Source: an uncultured bacterium (GTDB taxonomy: Bacteria > Verrucomicrobiota > Kiritimatiellia > RFP12 > UBA1067). Taken from it: a stretch of 34,469 nt of DNA. The stretch lies in assembly GCA_902776615.1 (NCBI GenBank), contig CACYQU010000019.1, positions 1 through 34,469 of the forward strand, written 5' to 3'. The position numbers and the translations under genes are program-made. The notes under the pieces are model-generated. The model did not search any database. It was not told the DNA's origin and saw only the letters and a program-made list of their open reading frames with translations. This document shows, piece by piece, positions 1 through 5,694 of the stretch (the stretch's first letter is position 1; the number at the start of each line of letters is the position of its first letter).

Positions 1-77
1 TCTCACGCAAAGTGCGCTAAGCCCGCAAAGCAACCCTAAAAACATAACTTCGCGCACTTCGCGCACTTGGCGTGAGA
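1..77. repeat. Imperfect inverted repeat, REP/BIME-like palindromic element
   Basis: Positions 1-17 (tctcacgcaaagtgcgc) and 61-77 (gcgcacttggcgtgaga) are reverse complements at 16 of 17 positions. They enclose about 43 nt that include a repeated cgcgcactt 9-mer. The element begins at the first base of the window, so it may extend to the left. Its size and its lack of coding content fit interspersed palindromic elements of the kind mobilised by RAYT transposases, one of which lies at 4369-5592. That link is inference; only one copy is visible here. Confidence 0.6.
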
Positions 78-102
78 TATATTCGGGGGTTTTGCAATTT
101 CA

Positions 103-154
103 CCTCGCGCGCAAGCGCCGCGCCTCGCGCGCAAGCGCCGCGCCTCGCGCGCCG
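103..154. repeat. 20-bp GC-rich tandem repeat, about 2.5 copies
   Basis: The unit cctcgcgcgcaagcgccgcg occurs at 103-122 and 123-142, with a partial third copy from 143. A pyrimidine-rich tract (about 179-209, one interruption) follows. The 12-mer gcgcaagcgccg inside the unit also occurs twice in the repeated block of the transposase gene (4721-4732 and 4811-4822). Confidence 0.7.
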
Positions 155-491
155 CTCTCTCCCCTCGCACCAAAAAAATTTTCCCTCTCTCCCCTCTACC
201 TTTCCTCCCAAGCGCACGAACCCCCTGAAAACACTGGACGAAACGCGCTTTTCGCCCCTCCTCGCGCGCCCCAAAAAAAATTCACATACCCCCTTGCGCG
301 TCCGCGAAAGATTTGGTAATATACGCGGTGGACGAAGGAATAGGCGAGGTGTCTATCCGGGTATCCGAAATGTCTGAAGGGGATGAAAGTCGAAGCGTGA
401 CGAGGCAATCAGGGAATTGCACGATCGGGCGACAAGTAGTTTCCGGAAGATGCCAAATCGACCCTGGGTGGTCGAAGAAGCGAGGAAGAAC
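155..491 (+). other. Gene-poor region and probable 5' leader of the first gene
   Basis: I see no credible gene in this stretch; open frames here lack a ribosome site and have low-complexity translations. It holds a pyrimidine-rich tract (about 179-209), a possible extended -10 at 314-322, and then about 165 nt of possible leader before the ATG at 492. The leader contains a perfect 6-bp hairpin, tcgacc (458-463) and ggtcga (470-475), just upstream of the gaggaag ribosome site at 482-488. I do not recognise a known riboswitch class. Confidence 0.4.
314..322 (+). promoter_or_regulatory. Possible extended -10 promoter element
   Basis: TGG followed by TAATAT (317-322) resembles the TGN-TATAAT elements found before many genes in this window. 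No convincing -35 is visible. If used, it would give a leader of about 165 nt to the gene at 492. Confidence 0.3.
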
Positions 492-1244
492 ATGAACAAG
501 AAAACAATGCTTGCCATATCTGCACTTTGTGCCACTGTGGCGATTCAGGCTAAGGCGGTCGATCCGCTCGTGAGCAGCGATGTCGTAGGATATCAGCTCA
601 TCAAGGTCCCGACGGGGTACACCCTGTTCACCCCTACCTTTGATGGCGTCAATGGTGAACTGGATCTGACCACAATCGAAATCTGCGATTCCACTGGTGC
701 TCTAAACGAGTCGCTCTACAACGAAGTCGGCGTTCAGAAGATGGACGACACTGGTGCTTATCTCGATGTTTATGGATATTGCCCTGATGTCGGTGGCTGG
801 AATGTCGATTTCGCGGCGATTGAAGCTGGCGATGTCACATTCAAGGTCGGCGAAACAATCTGCGTAGCCAACGACTCTGGTGCCGATGTCTACTTCAGGG
901 TTTCCGGCAAGGTCGATCTTGTGAACAAGAATGAAGTCGGTCAGGGCTTTGTCCTTTGGGGTAATTCAACGCCTGTGAAGATTGACCTGACGCAGGTTAG
1001 CGTGGTCGATTCAAATGGCGATGTGATGTCGACCCTCTACAACGAAGTCGGCGTTCAGAAGATGGACGACACTGGTGCTTATCTTGATGTTTATGGGTAT
1101 TGCCCTGATGTCGGTGGTTGGAATATCGACTTTACGGCGATTGAAGAAGGTGACTTCACGCTTGAACCCGGTGAAGCAGTCTGCGTTGCTAATGACTGCG
1201 GCTCTACCGTTTACTTCAAGCTGCCCTGCCCGGTAAAGAAGTAA
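492..1244 (+). CDS. Secreted protein with an internal duplication, function unknown
   Basis: The 250-residue product has a signal peptide (MNKK, then a hydrophobic core, predicted cleavage after AKA near residue 22), so it should be exported. The mature part is two related halves of about 107 residues. Each has a run beginning LYNEVGVQKMDDTGAYLDV, a YGYCPDVGGW segment, and then an ICVAND / VCVAND strand, so a duplicated beta-rich domain is likely. The mature N-terminus contains VSSDVVGYQ, a pattern I associate with abundant uncharacterised secreted proteins of Kiritimatiellae; that is recollection, not a search. The ATG at 492 was chosen over an upstream in-frame ATG at 417 because the signal peptide starts here and gaggaag lies just upstream. 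A PEP-CTERM protein gene follows 60 nt downstream. No enzymatic motif is visible. Confidence 0.8.
   Translation: MNKKTMLAISALCATVAIQAKAVDPLVSSDVVGYQLIKVPTGYTLFTPTFDGVNGELDLTTIEICDSTGALNESLYNEVGVQKMDDTGAYLDVYGYCPDVGGWNVDFAAIEAGDVTFKVGETICVANDSGADVYFRVSGKVDLVNKNEVGQGFVLWGNSTPVKIDLTQVSVVDSNGDVMSTLYNEVGVQKMDDTGAYLDVYGYCPDVGGWNIDFTAIEEGDFTLEPGEAVCVANDCGSTVYFKLPCPVKK
714..1145 (+). repeat. Two near-identical 111-bp coding repeats, in phase, 321 bp apart
   Basis: 714-824 and 1035-1145 encode the same 37-codon block. The first 50 bases are identical. Over all 111 bases I count seven differences, five of them synonymous. The offset of 321 bp is 107 codons. The flanking parts of the two halves are much more diverged, which points to recent duplication or gene conversion of this block alone. 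Confidence 0.85.
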
Positions 1245-1304
1245 CGATTTGCAATGTGCATGGCATGGGGTCATGTGCAAAGTAAAACAAGGAGAAACAA
1301 AAAA

Positions 1305-1832
1305 ATGAAGAAACTAATGCTTGCAGTCGCGACGATCGCGTTAGCGGTTTGCGCTCAGGCTGCTACAGTAAAGTGGACTGGTGCCAACATCTATGAGAAG
1401 GGTAGCACCGAAACGAAGGCGACGGGGTATCTTGTGTACTTCATCTCTTCGAGCGATTACTCGCTATCCAAAGCGACGGCAGACTTGAACGCAAAGAAGA
1501 CTGCCTTCGTGAGCACATATGGTGTTGCTTCTGCTACAACATCTAATGGTATGGCGTCGAATACAATTACCACTTCGGCTGGCAACAGCGAAAGCTGGAC
1601 TGGCTACCTGGTAATCTTCAACGATTCCACCATCAATAAGGCAACCTATGCCTACATCACATCGGAAGCGACTAAGGCTACCGGTGCTGCTGGCCAGGCG
1701 GCTAACCTCGCGTTCACGAACAACACCGGAACGCAGACCGCTAGCAACTGGAAGGCTGTTCCGGAGCCGACATCGGGTCTCCTGATGCTTCTCGGCATGG
1801 CCGGGCTTGCGCTCCGCCGCCGTCGTGCGTAA
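1305..1832 (+). CDS. PEP-CTERM sorting-domain protein
   Basis: The product (175 residues) has an N-terminal signal peptide (MKKLMLAVATIALAVCAQA, cleavage before ATVKW). Its C-terminus is a classic PEP-CTERM tail: VPEPTSG near residue 151, a hydrophobic segment (LLMLLGMAGLAL) and a final RRRRA. In known systems such tails are recognised by an exosortase, which removes the anchor and sorts the protein to the envelope or an extracellular matrix. The mature domain is rich in Ser, Thr and Ala, has no visible catalytic motif and is probably beta-rich. The start at 1305 is supported by aaggag at 1289-1294. No exosortase is encoded in this window, but a protease of the exosortase-associated CAAX type is at 30365-31024. 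A hairpin terminator follows. The molecular role is unknown. Confidence 0.88.
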   Translation: MKKLMLAVATIALAVCAQAATVKWTGANIYEKGSTETKATGYLVYFISSSDYSLSKATADLNAKKTAFVSTYGVASATTSNGMASNTITTSAGNSESWTGYLVIFNDSTINKATYAYITSEATKATGAAGQAANLAFTNNTGTQTASNWKAVPEPTSGLLMLLGMAGLALRRRRA

Positions 1833-1857
1833 TCGCTCACTACAGTAGATGAGCAAT

Positions 1858-1887
1858 GAAGCCCGTCCGAGAAATCGGGCGGGCTTC
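1858..1887 (+). terminator. Hairpin terminator after the PEP-CTERM gene
   Basis: A 13-bp stem (1858-1870 with 1875-1887, one G-U pair) is closed by a GAAA tetraloop at 1871-1874. It is followed by gagttt, so the U-tract is weak. It lies 25 nt after the stop codon. Confidence 0.7.
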
Positions 1888-1912
1888 GAGTTTAACAAAG
1901 GGAATTCGTCCC

Positions 1913-2752
1913 ATGCCTTGGAATCAAAAGAGTCCGCCTGCTAATGGGCATCCACAGATGTCTAAGCGCAAGCTTTTACATTATACACAATTTGCCCTGA
2001 TAGTCGCTTTGGGAATTGCCGCTGTTCTTTTCATCCTTGTTACAAAGCATACACCATCTGAGAACGAAGGAGAGATAAAGCCCATTAAAGCGATCAGCAA
2101 AATTCAAGATGTAACACCACAAACTAACATATCTCAGCGTATCAGCAGCGAGGAAAAACCAAGGCAAGACGATAGACAGCGTGAAATTGACCGATTCCGC
2201 GCTATGACTCCCGATGAAAAACTAGATTTTCTCTATGAGCGAGCAAAAAACATGACCTATGATCCTACACCACCCAAAGGTCGTGCATTTAGTTCTGGGA
2301 TTGAGCAAGTAATGAGCTGGATATTCACTACGAGACTTGGAGACCCTCCGCCTCCATTCCCCAGAATATCGATATATGATGAAGTGCACCTCGCTGAGAT
2401 CATCCTGAGTGACAATCCCACATCAAAAGATGATAACGAAAACATTAAATATGCAAAAGAAACCGTCTCGCTAGCCAAGAAGGAACTTGTCAAGTACATC
2501 AAGGAAGGCGGCGACGTCGAAGGCTTCCTGACCTACTATCGAGACCAGCTGTCAGAAGCTCATCACGAATATAATTCCGCGCGTAGAATGGTTTTTGAGG
2601 CGTACAGAACTGAGTCCGATCGTGAAGTATGCGATCTGTATCTTCAGCGCATCAACGCCGAGCTTGCAGAAAAGGGGATAAAAGAGGTCGTCGTCCCCGA
2701 AAAACTAATTGAACGATTCTCAAAGGAAATGTCCGAGAAAGGAAGCGAATAA
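1913..2752 (+). CDS. Uncharacterised single-pass membrane protein (cassette gene 1)
   Basis: I do not recognise this 279-residue protein. After a polar N-terminus (MPWNQK) there is one membrane segment at about residues 25-44 (FALIVALGIAAVLFILV), then a charged linker and a mostly helical C-terminal part. The C-terminal 120 or so residues resemble those of the gene at 3501: a KELVKYIKEGG segment, an F followed by a long amphipathic helix (YYRDQLSEAHHEYNSARR), then N-x-x-L-x-x-x-G-I before a VVVP end. ATG 1913 is preferred because aaaggg sits about 9 nt upstream; 1958 is an alternative without a ribosome site. The stop overlaps the next start (TAATG at 2750-2754). This gene and the next are visibly more AT-rich than the rest of the window, a possible sign of transfer or relaxed selection. 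Confidence 0.7.
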   Translation: MPWNQKSPPANGHPQMSKRKLLHYTQFALIVALGIAAVLFILVTKHTPSENEGEIKPIKAISKIQDVTPQTNISQRISSEEKPRQDDRQREIDRFRAMTPDEKLDFLYERAKNMTYDPTPPKGRAFSSGIEQVMSWIFTTRLGDPPPPFPRISIYDEVHLAEIILSDNPTSKDDNENIKYAKETVSLAKKELVKYIKEGGDVEGFLTYYRDQLSEAHHEYNSARRMVFEAYRTESDREVCDLYLQRINAELAEKGIKEVVVPEKLIERFSKEMSEKGSE

Positions 2753-3504
2753 TGAAATCCATATTTTTCACGACTACACTTCTTGCTGCAATCGTTGCGA
2801 GTGCAGCTCCGAAGATGACACCTGAAGAACGGGAGTTGCTGATTCAGCAGAAAGTAGGAGGATTGATCGAGATTGAGGCAAAGGGGTCTATTCTGGTCGT
2901 CAATTGCCAACATCTTGTGACAATGGAGACCTTAACCAACACCATCGCACTTGCGAGAAAAAACCTTCAAACCAAGGTAGATGTGGTTGAGGGCACGTTT
3001 TCCGTTGAGACTGCGAGGCGAGAATTGACAACTCGCAATGGGACTGCAGGCATATTCATAATCGACGCACCATCGCTTCCCATCAGTCTAGTAAGCCTTG
3101 AGGAAACATGGGGAGTGGTGAACGTGGCAAAACTGCAGGATGGTGCTACTAGCGACATACTAGCCAAAAGGACTGCTAAAGAATTCAACCGAGTGCTGGC
3201 GGCGGTTTTTGGCGGAGGATTGAGCTCGCAAAAGAGTTCTATTATGCGTCCAATGACGAAGGCTTCCGATCTTGACAAGGCCATAAACGTTTGGATTCCA
3301 TTTGATACTTTGGGCGTTGTGTTCAATGCTCTCCCTGAATATGGAATAACGCATAGGAAAAGAATCCCTTATATAAAGGCCGTGCAAGAAGGGTGGGCTC
3401 CTGCGCCGACGAATGAGTTCCAGCAGGCGATTTGGGACAAGGTTCACGCCATGCCCACCGAGCCGCTGAAAATCAAGCCCGAGACCAAGAAGCAGGAGAA
3501 GTGA
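2752..3504 (+). CDS. Uncharacterised exported protein (cassette gene 2)
   Basis: The 250-residue product has a short signal peptide (MKSIFFTTTLLAAIVASA, cleavage before APKMT), so it is likely periplasmic or secreted. After TPEERELLIQQKVGG comes an alpha/beta-looking region (SILVVNCQHLV, then a helix, then VDVVEGTFSVETA), and the C-terminus is Lys/Glu-rich. The sequence GTAGIFIIDAPSLPISLVS with a following LEETWGVVNV suggests a globular domain, but I cannot name a family. It is translationally coupled to both neighbours: the start overlaps the preceding stop by one base and the stop overlaps the next GTG by four bases (GTGA). All three genes are therefore probably one functional unit. It is AT-richer than downstream genes. 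Confidence 0.7.
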   Translation: MKSIFFTTTLLAAIVASAAPKMTPEERELLIQQKVGGLIEIEAKGSILVVNCQHLVTMETLTNTIALARKNLQTKVDVVEGTFSVETARRELTTRNGTAGIFIIDAPSLPISLVSLEETWGVVNVAKLQDGATSDILAKRTAKEFNRVLAAVFGGGLSSQKSSIMRPMTKASDLDKAINVWIPFDTLGVVFNALPEYGITHRKRIPYIKAVQEGWAPAPTNEFQQAIWDKVHAMPTEPLKIKPETKKQEK

Positions 3505-4277
3505 AATATTCCTTCGCATATAAGGCGAGCGATGGCGTTCGGCATGAGGATTCGCTCGAAGCCGGAAGCCGCGACGAGGTGTTCGAGGTGCTTCGCGGAC
3601 GGGGCATCCGGCCGATAAAGGTAGTCGCGGCCGACGGGTCGAAGGCGAACGGCGAGGTAAGGGGCGTGAAGAAGCGGGTCGTGGCCGCGCTGGTGGCGCT
3701 GGCGGCGATTGTGGCGGGAGGCCTCGCGTACCTTGGTGGCGAGCGAACCGGGGCGGCGACGGCGTCCAACCCGGAATTATCCGCGCCGCGCCACCAGATT
3801 TACGGCGACCCTGCGGTTGTGAGCGCGTTCGAGCGCGGCGATTTCGCGTCAGTGTTCGTGCGCGAGGGCGACCGGCTGCTCGCGATTTTTGCGCAGCCCG
3901 GCAAATTGATGTGCGCAAAGGGCGCCGACCCGCGCCGGCTCACGCAGGCGCAGTTGGGTGTGTTCTCCGCATACGCCGAGGGGGAGCTTGCGGCGGAAAA
4001 GGATTTGGCGCTGGGCGAGAGCGACAGCCGCGAAGAGAAAGAGCTCAAGCAGATCGTGAACGGCATACGCGCGGAAATGCGGGAGTATCTGGCGAACGGC
4101 AACGGATCGCCGCGCTCGTTCTGGCGGCGGCTCAACGAGCGCACGCTGCAAGAGGTGCAGATTTACGAGCGCACCCGCCGCGAGCTGGAGAAGGAAGCCA
4201 CCGAAGAGATATGGGAGCAGAAAAACGACGCGCTCCGCCGCCTCGGCCTTCGCACAATCCCCACGCCAGGCGAATAG
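3501..4277 (+). CDS. Membrane protein with GspF-like N-terminal segment (cassette gene 3)
   Basis: The product is 258 residues, starting at GTG 3501 within a GTGA overlap with the preceding stop; aggag is at 3494-3498. Residues 2-40 (YSFAYKASDG, then ASR-type, DEVFEVLRGRGIRPIKV) match the pattern at the N-terminus of GspF/PilC type II secretion or pilus platform proteins: aromatic-x-Y-x-A-x-D-G, then S-x-x-E-x-x-x-x-L-x-x-x-G-I-x-P. The rest of GspF is absent. A single membrane helix follows at about 56-74 (VVAALVALAAIVAGGLAYL), then a charged helical domain ending EIWEQKNDALRRLGLRTIP. That end resembles the C-terminus of cassette gene 1. A role in a secretion or surface apparatus is inference from the N-terminal similarity. 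A terminator hairpin follows at 4296. Confidence 0.72.
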   Translation: MKYSFAYKASDGVRHEDSLEAGSRDEVFEVLRGRGIRPIKVVAADGSKANGEVRGVKKRVVAALVALAAIVAGGLAYLGGERTGAATASNPELSAPRHQIYGDPAVVSAFERGDFASVFVREGDRLLAIFAQPGKLMCAKGADPRRLTQAQLGVFSAYAEGELAAEKDLALGESDSREEKELKQIVNGIRAEMREYLANGNGSPRSFWRRLNERTLQEVQIYERTRRELEKEATEEIWEQKNDALRRLGLRTIPTPGE

Positions 4278-4295
4278 CGGTGGTTGCCGTTGAGG

Positions 4296-4320
4296 AAAAC
4301 CGGGGACAGGCCCTGGTTTT
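4296..4320 (+). terminator. Rho-independent terminator after the three-gene cassette
   Basis: aaaaccgggg (4296-4305) pairs with ccctggtttt (4311-4320) with one G-U pair around a 5-nt loop. The T-rich arm and the following t give a short U-tract. Confidence 0.7.
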
Positions 4321-4351
4321 TCGAGTGGCAGGAAACAGCCTGGCGCGATTA

Positions 4352-4360
4352 TGGTATAAT
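4352..4360 (+). promoter_or_regulatory. Extended -10 promoter of the transposase gene
   Basis: TGG followed by a perfect TATAAT (4355-4360). No clear -35 is visible. The GTG start at 4369 is only 8 nt downstream, so the transcript would be leaderless or nearly so. Confidence 0.6.
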
Positions 4361-4368
4361 ACCGCTTG

Positions 4369-5592
4369 GTGAAACTTGAGTATTCCAAACACGGGCGGCA
4401 GTTCTTCTTCATAACCTTGGCCGTCGCAGAGCGGCGAGCGGTGCTTTCGCGCCTTGCGCCGGGGGTTGATCGCCCAGAATTGACGCGGCTTGGCGAGTTT
4501 GTGGCGGCGGCGTTGCTGGCGGTTCACCGCGTTTGGCCGGCGGTAACGATAAGCAATTATGTGATAATGCCCGACCATATCCACTTTTTGCTCATCGCCA
4601 ATTACGATCGCGATAGGGCGATTGCGCCGCTATTCATCGCGCATCGCCTCGCCGACGCCATTGAAATGGCGCAAGAGGGGGCGGAACGGACGGGGGCTTG
4701 CGCCCCCGAACCCCTGGCTTGCGCAAGCGCCGCCCCCGAGCCGCTGGCCGACGCCATGGCGCAAGAGGGGGCGGAACGGACGGGGGCTAGCGCCCCCGAA
4801 CCCCCGGCTAGCGCAAGCGCCGCCCACGAGCTGCTCGCCGATATGATGGCGCGGCGCATTTTGCTCGCAGTCGAGGCGACTGTCGGCAAACCGCTGCAAA
4901 CCGAGTCGAAACTGCGCTTTGGCGAGCGAAAAGGCGGCGAATCGGGGGGCGCGGGGGCGCGAGTCCCTGTTCGTTCCGTAGTTTTCGCTCGCGACTGCTA
5001 TATCGAGCTGTCGTTTGATTCGCGCCAACTCAAGGCCATTCGCCATTACATAAAGCTGAACCCGGCGCGAGCGCTGTGGAAGAGCAGCCATCCCGATCGC
5101 TTCATTTGCCACCGCGCCATAAAGTCGCGGCGTCTCGCCCGGTTTGCGCCGCGCCTCTTCGACGGCATTGGGGCGCTGCCGCTCTTGGGCTCGCCGTTTC
5201 TCTTTCATGTGAGGCTTACGCTGAAGAAGAGCGTCGCCGAGCATGAGGAGGCGATTGCCGGAATCGTCGAGAAGGCGCGGCGCGGCATGATACCGGTTTC
5301 GGGGTTTATCTCGCCCGGCGAGGTGGAGGCGCTGCGCCGTCTGAAGGCCGAGCCGCGCGCGAGATTCATCAAGCTTTTGCCCTGCGAATTGCCGCCGCGC
5401 TACGACCCATCGGCAGAAGACAGCCGCGAAATCGCCGCAGGCAGGCTTTTGATACTTTCGTGCTTTCGCGGCACGCCTGCGATTACCTCGCTCGACATGA
5501 AGCGCAATCCCGCCGCCGCGCATGCCTTTCGCCGCAACTGTCTCGCCATGAACGACCTTGCGGCCCAGCTCTGCGACAACGCCGCTCTTTGA
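4369..5592 (+). CDS. REP-associated tyrosine transposase (RAYT) with C-terminal extension
   Basis: The 407-residue protein belongs to the Y1/HUH single-strand transposase family. The HUH motif is in MPDHIHFLL (residues 67-75), and the probable catalytic Tyr is in RHYIKLNP (Tyr227). Known RAYTs bind and process palindromic REP elements; the palindromic repeat at 1-77 is a candidate target (inference). Two 30-residue repeats (about 100-129 and 130-159, each starting MAQEGAERTGA) sit between the HUH and Tyr motifs and look like an inserted low-complexity block. Residues about 258-407 are an extra domain not needed for Y1 transposition; parts (VSGFISPGEVEALRR, AAGRLLILSC) look like a Rossmann-type fold. 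The start is GTG 4369 or TTG 4366, 8 or fewer nt after the -10, with no ribosome site. Confidence 0.85.
   Translation: MKLEYSKHGRQFFFITLAVAERRAVLSRLAPGVDRPELTRLGEFVAAALLAVHRVWPAVTISNYVIMPDHIHFLLIANYDRDRAIAPLFIAHRLADAIEMAQEGAERTGACAPEPLACASAAPEPLADAMAQEGAERTGASAPEPPASASAAHELLADMMARRILLAVEATVGKPLQTESKLRFGERKGGESGGAGARVPVRSVVFARDCYIELSFDSRQLKAIRHYIKLNPARALWKSSHPDRFICHRAIKSRRLARFAPRLFDGIGALPLLGSPFLFHVRLTLKKSVAEHEEAIAGIVEKARRGMIPVSGFISPGEVEALRRLKAEPRARFIKLLPCELPPRYDPSAEDSREIAAGRLLILSCFRGTPAITSLDMKRNPAAAHAFRRNCLAMNDLAAQLCDNAAL
4666..4845 (+). repeat. 90-bp in-frame tandem duplication inside the transposase gene
   Basis: 4666-4755 and 4756-4845 are two copies of a 90-bp unit. Each contains a perfect 7-bp hairpin, cgggggc and gcccccg around a 4-nt loop (ttgc at 4698-4701, tagc at 4788-4791), and a gcgcaagcgcc palindromic core. 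The ttgc to tagc change occurs in both the hairpin loop and the second arm of copy two. Confidence 0.85.
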
Positions 5593-5620
5593 GCGGGGGT
5601 GGGTGCCGGGTGGCGCGGGT

Positions 5621-5649
5621 TTGACGGTGGCGAGGGGTTTTGCTAGACT
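5621..5649 (+). promoter_or_regulatory. Promoter of the GH28-like gene
   Basis: TTGACG (5621-5626), a 17-nt spacer ending in TGC, and TAGACT (5644-5649) form a sigma-70-type promoter with an extended -10. The same hexamer pair recurs on the minus strand at 31033-31061. Confidence 0.6.
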
Positions 5650-5694
5650 ATGCGATAGTTTGTTTGCGGGTGCGGCACGAAAGGAAAAAAAACA

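Noticed and set aside
103..154. Possible CRISPR array
   Set aside because: The 20-bp units are directly adjacent with no spacers, there are fewer than three copies, and no cas genes are present.
17..408. Several short open frames on both strands at the left end
   Set aside because: Their translations follow the tandem repeat and pyrimidine tract, there is no ribosome site, and they overlap each other on both strands.
323..491. A cyclic-di-GMP or other known riboswitch in the leader of the first gene
   Set aside because: I could not find the conserved core motifs of any class I know; only a simple hairpin is visible.
1254..1279. Direct repeat atgtgca (1254-1260, 1273-1279) before the PEP-CTERM gene as an operator
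   Set aside because: Seven bases repeated once is weak and can arise by chance; no promoter hexamers are aligned with it.
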